A stretch of 64,000 bases of DNA from Conoideocrella luteorostrata (GCA_032433595.1 JASWJB010000024.1:1-64000); one strand, 5' to 3'; numbered from the stretch's first letter, positions 20,443 through 31,618 are shown. Notes: a model not told the origin generated them from the sequence alone. Made by a program: numbers and translations.

Positions 20443-20848
20443 AATGAGATCTTAGTATAGTTATTTCACGTGACTAATTTTATCGCAACAGTTATGGTCC
20501 TTGAATTAGATGCATTAAGGCAGTGAAAATCAGATCTGACTATTATCGTGCACACAAACAGCTTCTTTGCTACCCACACTATCATAATTTTTAATTGAAG
20601 GAAAGTAATAGGTTTTCGATAATCTTGTACCCAAAAAGTTTTATTTCTTTACCTAAAAACTCAAGCCTGAAATCTGGGTCTGCGACTTTTGTGTTGCGCC
20701 TTCCATTGGTTTCAGCGAGACTATCAACAAGATTGTTTGCAGGTTGTGCTCCGCAGCAGAAGCAGATTTTGCACAGAATAGCACGTATTGTACACAGAGT
20801 TATTATTACACACGACATTGCACTTCTCGATCCAGCGAGAGATGCTCC
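20443..20848. other. Spacer between convergent genes
   Basis: Nothing supported; moderately AT-rich 3' flanking sequence. Confidence 0.4.
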
Positions 20849-21529
20849 TTAGTCAAACCAAGAGCTCGTGCGGGCCCTTTTTCGGGCGCGCGCTGATCCA
20901 GACGATGGTGTAGGGCTTGAGGGCATTGATGGTGCCGACAATGGTCGACGGCGTTTTTGCCCTAATGATGTTGGTGTAGATGAAGTGACGAATTGAGGCG
21001 TACAGTACGAAGGTGATGTCGCCTTTGACCCCGGCTGTTCTGGCTCCACCAAAACAGGCGATAGAAATGGTGCATCGTCTGTGATTGAATTGAAAGTGTC
21101 AAAATCTTCTGAGGAGGGAAAGATCAACTCCAGGTTGTCTGATGTTGCTTCATCTCGTGGCGTAGCCGATTGAGGGCTGCTCATATCTACCACAATGGTA
21201 TCGGGATTGTTGGACAAAGCGGGTGTTTGCTGTTGAAGATCTAGAGACTGGGAAAAGGTGTCCCAATCTACTAGATTTGGCCGGTAATTGACGTCGCCCG
21301 GTCCGAGGAGCTGTACTGTCTCATTGAAAGTCCAATCTGGAACGAAATCATCATGTGTCTTGAAATGGATGATTTTCCCCTGTCTTTCGACGAACACAGC
21401 GACGCGTGAGTCAAGATTGGCGAGCTCTATCGCTTTTCGTACTATGCCCTCGGTACGAGTCTTGAAACTGCGTTCTGGGTCTCTTGGGGGTTTCCAAGAT
21501 TTTGAAGTGGTGCTGAGCGGGACTGCCAT
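20849..21529 (-). CDS. MADS/SRF-like protein with disordered tail
   Basis: I use the internal ATG at 21529 (MAVPLSTTSKSWKPP), about 226 aa, because it sits just before the domain. A 27-residue longer form from 21610 is open. The MADS-like block is ERSFKTRTEGIVRKAIELAN followed by SRVAVFVERQGKIIHFKTHDDF and PDW. This matches the R-K-T---KKA-EL---C-V-VA--I---GK pattern but lacks the usual Cys. The rest is Ser/Pro/Thr-rich and ends in a basic nuclear-localisation-like segment (LGQKRRRPLSAP, ARARKRARTSSW). It is probably a transcription-factor-like nuclear protein, and lies head-to-head with the ferric reductase gene. Confidence 0.6.
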   Translation of the reverse strand: MAVPLSTTSKSWKPPRDPERSFKTRTEGIVRKAIELANLDSRVAVFVERQGKIIHFKTHDDFVPDWTFNETVQLLGPGDVNYRPNLVDWDTFSQSLDLQQQTPALSNNPDTIVVDMSSPQSATPRDEATSDNLELIFPSSEDFDTFNSITDDAPFLSPVLVEPEQPGSKATSPSYCTPQFVTSSTPTSLGQKRRRPLSAPSMPSSPTPSSGSARARKRARTSSWFD

Positions 21530-21815
21530 TACTGAGACGACTGATGGAAGAGAATGAGAGATGGGGAAAACTTGAAGCGTGAAACCAAAAGCTGCGTCCT
21601 TTGCGGGCATTTTAATATCCTACAGTGACCTGTATCAGAAAGGGTGGTTCTATTTTGGGAAGCATCTCTAAGCGCCAGGAACGAAAACCGTTCTCCGTTT
21701 CCAATTTTGTACTGCAGGCGCGCGCCAAGAGTGTCACTTCTCCACATTAAAAGGCACATTGCCAAGTCGTGAATCCGTGGTTTGACTCTCTGTGTTCTAA
21801 CCGACTGCGCCACTC

Positions 21816-23746
21816 ATGGACCTCATCAACGTGTACCTGATTGCCCTGTGTGGCGCTGTGGCGGTGCCTTTGTTCTACGTCGTTGTTCGAATCTTTCATA
21901 ACTCCTTCAAACCATACGTTCAACGATCATTTGTGCTGCTTGTACACTCAGACTTAAGATACTTTGGACACATAAGTTGGCTGCATTTTTGCATTTTTGT
22001 GTTCTATGTGGGTATCAACGCCACTATCCTCAGTCTAGGCGTTGACAGCATAACAACTTTGATGAAAAACTCTTCAAGAATTGCCTCAGCAAATTTGATG
22101 CTCCTTTTTTTGGGTGGCAAAACCAATCCAATCGTGGACAGAATTCAGGTCTCTCTCCGCAACTACTATTTTGCCCACCGAGCTATCGCCATAGTGGCCA
22201 CTAGCGAGGCTTTTGTTCACGCTGGAATTTCGCTGCGAAATGAGAGTCACAAACCGCTGTTAATATCTGGGATTGTAGTAGGTCTTCCTCGCTGTATACA
22301 AACCAAAGCAGCACATCTGAGCTTGCTGACACATAGAAAGATCGCAGGCTGCATTGTGGCCATCATCATCAGCGTGGTATACCCTGGTCGACGGCTAGGC
22401 AGATTTTACGGCAAGATCCATGTTCTCTTTAGCTTGGGAGTCGTGCTTGGACTCGTGTGGCACGTATTGCTTCAGCCTTCTGTATCGAGTAAGATTCCAG
22501 TCTTTGTATGCTGCGGACTGTGGTTAAGCACGCACATGTATCGACTTATCCGTATGTTTATCTTGAACTACTTCAGCGCACGGGTGGGCCAGCGGAAACA
22601 AAAGAATGATTTGACACTAATAACCATGAATCTCAATAAATTGGCACCATTCTATCCGGGGTGCTATTACTACATATTCTTCAACGGCCCCTTGCCATTT
22701 TACGATCTCTTTCATGGATATCCCATGATGCCTTTTTGGGAAGATTCCGATGATGTTACTACAGAGTTTTCTTTTCTAATGTCACGGAAGGGAAGCCATG
22801 GACTTCCTCTAGCAACCATGGACGAATGGAAACGCGTACGACTTGATGGGCCTTATGGGAAAGACCATCGGTTACAGAACTTTGAAACAGTACTTCTTAC
22901 GGCTAAGGGTATGGGCATTGTAGGTGTGTTACCTTTTGCGCTGCATCTAGCTAAACGTAGAAGGCGCGACGACGATGTTCGAAGAAAGGAAGCTCGCCTG
23001 AGAGATTCTAATGACCCAGTTTTCGGCGACTTGAGTCGTCGAGTCGACCTGATCTGGTGGTTGGAAGACAATGATCAAGAAGTTTGGGTTTCGAAACAGC
23101 TCAAGAGGCTGCAAGTTCTGGATAACAAGGTCTGTCTTCCTTACCGCGTATTATATGTACCCGATGAGCACTCCTCTAAGAGCCAGCAGAGACTTCTGGT
23201 GGTGTGGTGTGTATACCCCGATCTCCGACATGATAAGAAGATGCCCTTTGAAGCCAATGAATACTGGAAAATACGATACAATTTCAATCTACAATCATTT
23301 TCAAGGGAACTGCGACAGGAAGCTCGCTATCCTGGAGACACAGTGCTTTTATGTGAGAATCACGCGTCTTTCGTTCTGACCACTAATACTAATTTTGATG
23401 ATTAGCTTGTGGAGATGATGCGTTCGTGAGTACCATGCGCAAAACAGCCGTTGATAATACCACAACAGAGAGGGCAATTAAGTTCGTAGAAGTGGAATTT
23501 CGTCCCGGCCGGATCGACAGAAAAGCTCACAGTTCTTCCACCTATGCACTACTGAGTTCAGTCAAAAGGCCACCCCGAGTCAAGAGAAAGGGAAAGAAGC
23601 GTTCAAATCATCGCGACGACGATTCTTTTGACTCGGAGACCACCTTGATAGATACACATGAAATGAGTTCAAATGTACATAGAAAAAAACACCGCGCAGC
23701 GTCCAGAAAAAAACACAGGTCGCCTGATGCGTCTGATGTTGTCTGA
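21816..23746 (+). CDS. Ferric reductase-like transmembrane flavocytochrome (Starship-associated FRE type)
   Basis: Two exons (21816-23352 and 23406-23746; intron GTGAGA...ATTAG) give about 625 aa. The first 260 residues are hydrophobic with bis-heme-type helices, including YYFAHRAIAIVATSEAFVHA and YGKIHVLFSLGVVLGLVWHV, each with the spaced His expected of FRE/NOX proteins. An FAD-domain remnant (KLAPFYPGCYYYIFF) and the NAD-binding region LDGPYGKDHRLQNF, LLTAKGMGIVGVLPFALHLA follow. The spliced end VLLSCGDDAFVSTMRKTAVD is the usual FRE C-terminus, extended by a basic low-complexity tail (RVKRKGKKRSNHRDDDS). Electrons would pass from NAD(P)H across a membrane to ferric iron. This FRE type is one of the recurrent accessory genes of Starship elements. 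Confidence 0.85.
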
Positions 23747-23859
23747 AGCTTAATTATTACCCAAAAAACCTAGTACTAGCAGAGATATAATTAGAGTACT
23801 TAGCCTGCTGGTCCTAACTAGCTAGCTGACTGTTTGTCTCAAAAACCCTGTGTCCATAT

Positions 23860-26525
23860 TTAAAGCATCTTATATGAATAGATAATGCTATCTAGGGTGT
23901 CTCGTAGTCGACCAATCTCTTCCACAGTCGCTTCGCTAAGACCTTGTGAGGTATTGCACATTTGATGATCATTTCTTCCAAAAACGCAGTCAAGCCCTTG
24001 GTCGCTAATCAGATCATTTAATTCGTATGGACAGTGACTGATACTCCTTCTGTATCCTGTTTTGCTCTCGATCTGCACGTCGATTTTGGAGTGCAACGAG
24101 CTAAGTTTAATGCTGAGAATTTTGGAGAATGGCATTCCGCTAATGCATCTCGAGAGGCAGGTAGCGGTCACGAGACCTTCTTCGATGTACTGTCTCTGAT
24201 CGGCTCGGTAGAAAAGTCCCGAGTTCTTCAATTGGAGGCCCTTGATCAGTGCTATCAATGCCGGTCCTGGTGGTACCCGACACATCAGGCGAACACGCGC
24301 CACTTCGGGCACTGAATAGAAGAAGGGCTTCGACAACAACTCGATATAGAAAAGGCTAGAAACTAGTTGACTTGCCGTAGCTGCTTTATCTTCCTGCATT
24401 CCGCACTGGCCAAAAAATCTGACGACTATATCCATGGATTCAATGATAGAAGCGGGTAATCTGGGACAACGTGAGCGGAGGCTTATGTCGACGGGGTAGA
24501 AAATACAATACACTTACTTTAAGTAATTCCGCGATGTGTTGGAGATAGCCTGCCCTTGAGCATGCAAATTAATCTCTGGTCCATTTGACAAACTTATTTC
24601 TTTCGGATTCCATTGCAGATTCTTGCCAAACGAGATTCGATCTGGCTTTTTGTAAAGTTTTGGTTCTCTGGCTTTCTCCAAGTGGTATTTACAATCGTCG
24701 AGTGACCAATTTTCTACGAAAAGTGTGTGTACGAAGAAAGAACCTTGATAAAATTAGCAACTGAAAATCAGTCCGTGAAAATTGCGAGGTTCTTACCTAT
24801 ATCAAGACTTTTTACTATGTCAAAGTGTTCTCTTAGTGGAAGAGGCAGCTCTATGGCGAGCTGAAGCTGCTTCAAAAAATGCCACAACTCGTTTTTGCTA
24901 CTGGCTGGCCCTGCAAGCTCAAGAACTCTTGTTCCTGCCGTAGGCGGACGCAAGAACAAGGTTTCTTCATTGATAACATGGCATAGTGGGCATTTTTTGA
25001 GCACGACTGTGCGTAGTTCTGGCGATGTTGGACCGCAATGCATGATCACACAGGCGTCACAAAAGCGATGCTCGCACTGCAAGGTGTGCCTCGGGCTGCG
25101 CGCAAAGCAGGCTAAGCATGTAGAAATGCTTCGAATTTGTTTCCAGTCGTCTTTGTAGCTCAGTAGTAGGCGCCCATGAGCACGCGCTGAGGAACCCTCT
25201 TTTCTCTCCCAAGAAAATGTGATAAACCGATTGCGAACCTCGGCAGCGAACCCCGAGAGATTCCAGCGACGCTCGACGTTCTCTATCACTGAAAGGTATA
25301 GTTTGTCAAATGTGGAATCAGCATGGAAATCTGGATTCGGTTAGCCCTCGCGTAAAAAATGATTGGAGATGATCAAGAGCTCACGATGCATGCCAGGGGG
25401 ATGAGCGTCAACATGCAGCGCAGATGCGATCAACTTGGCTTGATCAACATCAACGCCGCTGCAGCTCTCCATGAAATAGTTCAAGTGCATCTCGAACTCG
25501 TCGGACACTGGATTAGGCAAGCGAGAGGCAGAAATTAGGTTGATTTGTTGACGATTGCCGGCGCAGTAATGGCGAATAGCGGCTTGCAGCAAATACTTGA
25601 CATGTTCCCCATCAAATGCATAGCCGTTCCCTTCGCGAAAGCTAAAAGCTTCCTCTATGTTCAATTGAAGAAAGTCCGTCGTCGCAGCTACGGTAGAGAC
25701 TAGTCGTAAGCTCTCGAATGTATGTGTTGATTGAAAGATGACTCCCTCGTCCATATCGCCGCTCTCCGAATCCAGGTCATGGACAAAAGCCACAACTCTT
25801 GCTCGGAGTCTCGCTGTAAATTTCTGCACTTGCAACTCCTTGTTGCAATCATATAAGACCAGGATTCTGGGAGCAGAGGGAGTCGGGTTTGCGGCAGATC
25901 TCCGCATCCAAGAGGCGATGACTTCAATGACAGAGCTTAGACCCCCTATGTCCTCGAGAAAAATAATAATGATCGATGCCAATGGGGTAAGAATTTGCCA
26001 ATATATGTCATGAGAAAGTTCGGTTAGTCTCTTCTGAGAACACGCGCGCGGAACAAAAGCTTGCAGAGGGTGTTGTGTGCAACTCCCTTCTTGAGAGCTT
26101 GCTTTCACGGATTCTAAGGATGTGAGATCGTGCAGTTCGCAATCCACCAGAACCGTAGTCGGTGTCCATTGTTGTATTCGAATCGTCGGCGCTCGACACC
26201 TTGGGAGCTGACCTGTTGCTGAGGCAAAAAACCGCCTCTTGGACTCGCCACCAATTGCAACAACTATGCGCGGTGGTGATTCATGGTGGTCAAAACACCT
26301 GTACGCTCCAAACTGTTCCAGCAAGATTGGAAACCCACCACCAGCGGACTTGAGCTCAATCCAATTAGTTTGCGTCATCGTCGGAAGAAAGTTGTCTCGG
26401 ACTCGGACACCGAATCGAGTGGCAAGCCCTATAAGGGGTCGCACCAAGTCCCAGCCCCGCCTACTCCGCGGCAGTAATCTGTTTCCCGTAGACGGAACCA
26501 TTCCTCTCGAATCTGGACCACTCAT
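23860..26525 (-). CDS. Patatin-like protein lacking its catalytic core
   Basis: Four exons on the minus strand (26525-25385, 25330-24797, 24713-24518, 24460-23860) keep one frame, about 823 aa. The N-terminal region contains IIIIFLEDIGGLSSVIEVIAS. A zinc-finger-like block follows near residue 450 (STCLACFARSPRHTLQCEHR-FCDACV and KKCPLCHV). PPTAGTRVLELAG leads into the patatin fold, where GGGxRG is replaced, and HFDIV is followed by KSLDIENWSLDDC instead of GTSxGG. The C-terminal family end is present (LVSSLFYIELL, LMCRVPPGPALIALI, CPYELNDLISDQGLDCVFGR). No Ser-Asp dyad is visible. Starship-borne patatin-like proteins share this architecture. This copy is probably enzymatically dead but still open. 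Confidence 0.8.
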
Positions 26526-26608
26526 GTCATAGGCAGCTCATAATTACAGTCAGTATCCCCTGCAGACCTATCATTTTACCGAGCCAAATTACTAAAATTG
26601 CAGGGAAC
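26526..26608. promoter_or_regulatory. 83-bp divergent intergenic promoter
   Basis: Only 83 bp separate the start codons of the minus-strand patatin-like gene and the plus-strand DUF3723 gene. Either a compact bidirectional promoter is used, or one of the two has an upstream exon inside the other. Confidence 0.5.
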
Positions 26609-29467
26609 ATGGAGTTAGTCGGAATCGTTCGCTGTCCTATCCACTGCCTGTGCATGTATGGTGAGGGGAGGCAGCTTAGCCCGCAAGTTCTCAATCGAAT
26701 CACAAAAAGATTTCTCAGAGTCAAATGCGTACCTCACGAACGACGAAATCATGTCCGGGGCATCATAACACAGCATGATTTGGAGAATATTTTGTCCATT
26801 CTCGGCACATCGCGAAACGGGCTAGCAGCCACGACCTACAATTCTCATTACCCTCTGCTCTCGAGCTTTCGCATTGCGTGCCTCGATGGGCGACACCGGC
26901 TCGCGGCGGCATCTCGTCAACGCCTACGCAAATCTTGGGTTGTGAAGCTTTTCTGTGTCTCCGGAGAATGGGTTGACTTTCCCATTAAGCTCCGGCCGTA
27001 CACGATAAGTCAGCAAGCGCTCCAAGACGAGGTAGAATCCTATTCGCACGAATCTAACTATTCTGACGGCGACATATACAGACTGGTTCGAAAGTACATG
27101 CTAAAGAAGAACAAGATTCGAGAAACAGAGTGTCGAACTAGATTGAGTGCTTGCAAGGAGGTCAGCCTCAATGGGCTCTTGAAGCAAGCCGACTTGAGGG
27201 ATTCTATTGACCGTCTGCTGGAGTACCCGGGCACGATTGGGGGCCTTCAGTTGGGCAACATCCACAAAGATATTGCTCTTCACTGTAACGAACAAGTGAC
27301 CCATTACTTGGACAACAGGATTCTGAACACGTGGGCTTTCATTACTGCAAAGAATCCGGACCTAAAACGCAAGGTGGACCTGGAGACTGTCGAATGTCTT
27401 CAACTGCGTATTCCATTTGCAAGCAAGACCGATCGAAGACATATCGAGGGAATGTTCGACAGAAAAGAAGTGTTCTCATTTGTTGAAAACCCAATCATAA
27501 GAGAGCAGCTCAAAAGACGAGTGTTATCTCTTCAGGTGTCAATTCCTAGCATGGAAACGTTTCACGAAAACATGAAATACTTCTCCATCGCAGTCAAAGT
27601 TTTACGCAGATTTGTTGCACCTGATCCATCAAAACAACGTCCACAAAAGACTCTATTCCAGAGTCTTTCCCAAAATTGGATACATCCAATTGTTCCTTTT
27701 GTCGAAACAGGGGACGGGCTCATGCAACTGTTGGAACCAGCCCTCACTGCTTATATTGCCTACAAGATGCTGGTTCTCGCTGTTTTGAGAAACTTCACTC
27801 ATTTCAGCTCCCAAAGTCCCCGCCAGGATGTTCGGGGAGAAACTATGCCCGCTGTGGCAAGCCCGAAATGGATCCAATATCTTCAGCAGCTTGCCTTTGT
27901 TCTTGGATTTAGGTCCAACAAAATCATGGAGGGTGTATCAAATCCCGATCACGATGATGATACGCCGACGTTCGTTCCGCAGAATGGACCAACAGCTGAC
28001 TGGAGAGGAGGCAAGCCGTTCACAAAAACTTTTTTAGCCTTACGCTCTACAGCCTATATCGTCAATTTGAGCGACGGAAGTCCTTCCTTACAAGTAGACT
28101 GTCTAACTCCTGTCTTGATGATGCGGGATTTTATGAATTCGTTCTTTGACAATACAGAGAAATATGTTATCGATATCTCCAAACCACCAATTGACCTTGA
28201 AGCTGCGATGAACCAAGCACGGAATACAATGCTCCGAGCCGGCTGGGTGATGCCTGGCCACCGTGAAGATGCATCCTTCAGTGTAGGAATATCAGGTGTT
28301 GCGGTCGAAAAACGCAGCCGCAGCTCCCCTCAAGCACAGTCAATTCACGAGAACCACGGCCTCCAATCCCAACTTCCCCGTGGTGAGGGTAAAGATACCA
28401 ACAAAGGTCATCTCGATGAACCTAGTCCCAACATCACTGGTGCAAGCCATTCGCCGAGCATTGAAGGCAATGTATCGCGAGGTGCCGAAGATGAGACCAC
28501 TTTGTTGCGCGATGCGGTTCGATCGCCACCCCAAAGCTGTGATGGCACTTACTCAGTTGGCTCTTCAAGAGAACCAGACAGTGCTCGACTGGTTGGAGAC
28601 AAGTTTGATAGCATCACATTAACAAGAGATGATCAACGGTCTTTGCCTCGAACCCCTCAATTCGACGATGGAAACATGATTCCAGTACGAGATGCAGCTC
28701 GTTCTCCAGCATTGACTGATACAGACTTGATTCGCCAGCGAGAGATACGTGACGCAACGCCAGATGATACGTTCCAGCGGTCTTGCACACGATCGCCTAT
28801 TCACAGCCTCAACGAGCTCTCCCAACAGGGCATGGAGCGCGACATATCCCTCTCGCCACAGGCTGCGGCATCACTCTACGGAGAAGGAGCGACCAACAAC
28901 GGAGCACACCAGACAAGGCTTGGCGAACTGAGCAAAAGGCTCTATTCTCGTGAAGGTTGTGGAGCGAGTGAAAGCTTTCTCGTAACAACACTCCCTCAAA
29001 GAACCACCTTTGACTGTCGTTCCCCACCCATTGACGGTCTATCTCCCAACAGATGGGAAGTCGGTTCTGTGAACGAGGCTGACGACACCATCACGCGGAG
29101 GTCTGCCAGGTCCACTCCATCACTGCGAGGATCCACAGTCGATCAACAGACTCTTGCCGAGTCTCACCCGAAATTCGCAACGCGCACGGACGAAGAAACT
29201 CTGCCGTCCCGCAGGTATCGCTCACCTCCGAGCAGGAAGTCAAGTGTCACAGAAGATTACCTTGTTAGGGCTGGCTTGCGAAGAAATGCCGCAATGGGTG
29301 TCCGGGGACGGTTTCGACGAAGTTCGCCTGGAGCTGCTCATCCGGTGCGCATACCTCCTGTCAGATCAATGCGACCAGCTGTTTCCCCTATCCGCGTATC
29401 TCCTACCCGCATACCGCCCATTAGATCAATGCGAACTTCAAAATGGAGAGAGAGTAATTCATCATGA
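26609..29467 (+). CDS. DUF3723 domain protein with RS-rich tail
   Basis: ATG 26609, one exon, 952 aa. The first 560 residues show the DUF3723 pattern: FRIACLDGRHRLAAASRQRL, EVESYSHESNYSDGDIYRLV, RLLEYPGTIGGLQLGNIHKD, IALHCNEQVTHYLDNRIL, then LSLQVSIPSMETFHENMKYF followed by SIAVKVLRRF. The last 350 residues are low-complexity with recurrent RSP-type motifs (AVRSPPQSCD, AARSPALTD, TRSPIHSL, YRSPPSRKS) and a near-duplicate RIPPVRSMR/RIPPIRSMR pair at the end. DUF3723 has no known biochemical function but is one of the genes most often found on Starship giant transposons. It sits head-to-head with the patatin-like gene and 2.9 kb from the ferric reductase. Confidence 0.9.
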   Translation: MELVGIVRCPIHCLCMYGEGRQLSPQVLNRITKRFLRVKCVPHERRNHVRGIITQHDLENILSILGTSRNGLAATTYNSHYPLLSSFRIACLDGRHRLAAASRQRLRKSWVVKLFCVSGEWVDFPIKLRPYTISQQALQDEVESYSHESNYSDGDIYRLVRKYMLKKNKIRETECRTRLSACKEVSLNGLLKQADLRDSIDRLLEYPGTIGGLQLGNIHKDIALHCNEQVTHYLDNRILNTWAFITAKNPDLKRKVDLETVECLQLRIPFASKTDRRHIEGMFDRKEVFSFVENPIIREQLKRRVLSLQVSIPSMETFHENMKYFSIAVKVLRRFVAPDPSKQRPQKTLFQSLSQNWIHPIVPFVETGDGLMQLLEPALTAYIAYKMLVLAVLRNFTHFSSQSPRQDVRGETMPAVASPKWIQYLQQLAFVLGFRSNKIMEGVSNPDHDDDTPTFVPQNGPTADWRGGKPFTKTFLALRSTAYIVNLSDGSPSLQVDCLTPVLMMRDFMNSFFDNTEKYVIDISKPPIDLEAAMNQARNTMLRAGWVMPGHREDASFSVGISGVAVEKRSRSSPQAQSIHENHGLQSQLPRGEGKDTNKGHLDEPSPNITGASHSPSIEGNVSRGAEDETTLLRDAVRSPPQSCDGTYSVGSSREPDSARLVGDKFDSITLTRDDQRSLPRTPQFDDGNMIPVRDAARSPALTDTDLIRQREIRDATPDDTFQRSCTRSPIHSLNELSQQGMERDISLSPQAAASLYGEGATNNGAHQTRLGELSKRLYSREGCGASESFLVTTLPQRTTFDCRSPPIDGLSPNRWEVGSVNEADDTITRRSARSTPSLRGSTVDQQTLAESHPKFATRTDEETLPSRRYRSPPSRKSSVTEDYLVRAGLRRNAAMGVRGRFRRSSPGAAHPVRIPPVRSMRPAVSPIRVSPTRIPPIRSMRTSKWRESNSS

Positions 29468-31275
29468 GCGTCTTACGACATCATTAGGGATTCATGTCAT
29501 TTAAGCAGCTATCCTGGGCATGCAGAACCCAAATGTTCCACGCAGACATCGTGAGCTCGCAAAGCTCAAAACATGCTCGCCGCATCTGTTGGCTCAAAGG
29601 GATTCGGCCTCAACCAACACATATCCACTTAGAAAGCAACCCATCTACAAATCTACATAGCGATAAGTCAACGGTAGGCAGTGGGAACAGAGCCGAGTCT
29701 GGCTGACGGTGAGGACAAGTCGAACAACAGAAAGCGAGCTCGTCATCTGCGGAGACACCTACCCCACTACCTATGCGGCGTCGGGGAAAGCAAGGGAAGT
29801 CGTTTAGGGAAAGGTAGTACGGAGTAAAAGATCCATGAAAACAGCTCTCAGAGATCAGGCCAAAACAGAACGTGGCGCTGCTGCCTAAAGTTGTGGGGTT
29901 GTAGTAGACTAACCATTCCCCGGTTTACCGTAATTGTAGGACAACAGACAAGGCTGACCGACACAGACGGGTTTGCGGAAACCGATCGCGGGAACCAACA
30001 ATGGGTCAACGGTGGCAGGAAACGGGTGGTCCCCAGTCGACTTTTTACATTTCAGAAAGTGGAGATTTATTGATGCACGCCATGCTGATGCCAAAGTTCC
30101 CTGGTAGTCTGCGATAATTTGCCCGTTTACAGGGAACTTCATGTACCCACAATACATTTCATTCAACCGATGTGAGTTTTGTTGCGGGTCGGGATCGTGA
30201 TCATTGCCATGGTACGTGCGGTAATCGTCATCTCCCGACAAGATATGCGGGCTGGGTCCGGCGGCTACAGGCGGAGGTGTCAGAAAAAAAAGCGGCACCA
30301 ACACTGATGTGTACAATCAACGTGCTCCTAGCCCCTGGCCCCCTCCCGTGACCACATTAAGCTGCAACCGTGCATATGGCGATCGCTTTGCACGACGTCA
30401 GGTTGTCATCCTGGGTTCGGCCTCTTTGTATCATCCTTTGCCAGCCAACATTAGGCTGTGAGGACGACCGCCCAGTTCCAAAGCAGACCATCCTCGACAT
30501 AATGCAACATAACATTGACTTGGCGGCCCACTCGTGTGACTCGTGTGATGAGATGAAATGCTTTGCAGGTTGAGGGCATGTGTTGGCCGCCAGGAAGACG
30601 ACAAGGGAACTAGGGTGGAGCGGGGAGAGGTGTGGAAGGCAGGCCGAGCAACTATAGTACCTGAGGTTTACAGGACGGGATGGGGACGGATAGCCAATTG
30701 AAGCTAGACCAAACATTGGTGGCTTGAGGCTTTTCCTTGTGGGACTTGTCCGAACGTGAGTGATTATTTTTTTGTCCTAGGCCGTTTCCCAAGCACCTAA
30801 CCCATTTGCAAAAAAGCCAGAGTGAGAGGTCAACCAACAACACTACTGATTTACGGTGGTGTAATGGTGTGTGTGGGCCGGGCACTCTTCACCAGACTTG
30901 TTCCGTCTTCCGCGGTGGTGATCATTCCGTGATGTAAAGTGAGTGAAGGAAAATTTTCAACGCTGCTCGGCCCACCTTGAATGACATTTTGACACAGCCC
31001 CAGAGTAAGCATCCATGTCGAATATGTAGGCTGCGCTTAGCCGGACCATACCGTGGGCAAGTGCACCATGTTACTGAAAACGATGGAGGTGGGCCCACAT
31101 TTAACGGTGGCTAATCACTCGTCACAATGTAAAACGTACTTTTTCGTATGTACAAAACTAGCGCTTGTATAACATGTGTACTGGAACTTCATACCAGTTA
31201 GAAATGACCTGCAACCCGACCGATTGAGATATCACCTCCCCCACACCTCCCAGTTGGAGCGTACCAGTACTTCCT
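29468..31275. other. 1.8-kb spacer after the DUF3723 gene
   Basis: No gene supported on either strand. Several 60-135-codon open frames overlap one another without domains or splice continuity. Base composition is more balanced than in the flanking genes. Confidence 0.4.
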
Positions 31276-31545
31276 TCACCCATGCCTTTCGGGCGCTCTT
31301 GGCGCAGCAGCACGAAAGATTGCTAAGGCCCGTGTCAGTACATGCATCACACACGTTTTCTCCATGAGACGCACCAAATGACGGAGAGTCAAGAGCTCTT
31401 GAGTCAGCTTAGCAACTTTGGCGGTCTCTTCGGACAATCGAGCTTCCAAGTACTGTTGCTCGGCCCGACATAAACTCAGTTCGTCCTGGCATTGTTTATG
31501 CCGGGCTCTCTCCTGGCGAAGGCGTTGTCCTAGATGGCGGGTCAT
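31276..31545 (-). CDS. Small coiled-coil protein
   Basis: I take ATG 31545 as the start (MTRHLGQRLRQERARHKQ), about 89 aa; the frame is open further upstream without an ATG. Heptad-like helix runs from RHLGQRLRQERARHKQCQDE through CRAEQQYLEARLSEETAKVA to LTQELLTLRHLVRLMEK. The end ALAIFRAAAPRAPERHG is Ala/Pro-rich. A TATA box lies about 70 bp upstream (31611-31618). Family unknown. It is the first of several short coiled-coil genes in the next 9 kb. Confidence 0.5.
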   Translation of the reverse strand: MTRHLGQRLRQERARHKQCQDELSLCRAEQQYLEARLSEETAKVAKLTQELLTLRHLVRLMEKTCVMHVLTRALAIFRAAAPRAPERHG

Positions 31546-31610
31546 CGTTTCTCTGTTGGGGGTAACAGGAATGGGCACAGCTTCTGGCTAGAAAGAGGAG
31601 TGAGGGGTTA

Positions 31611-31618
31611 CTTTATAT
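31611..31618 (-). promoter_or_regulatory. TATA box (CATATAAAG) of the coiled-coil gene at 31545
   Basis: The minus-strand reading CATATAAAGTAA precedes a pyrimidine-rich leader CCCTCACTCCTCTTTCTAG and the start codon. Confidence 0.5.

Noticed and set aside
21700..21815. Complete tRNA gene on the minus strand
   Set aside because: A-box matches but no acceptor, anticodon or T-arm pairing could be drawn; kept only as a low-interest finding.
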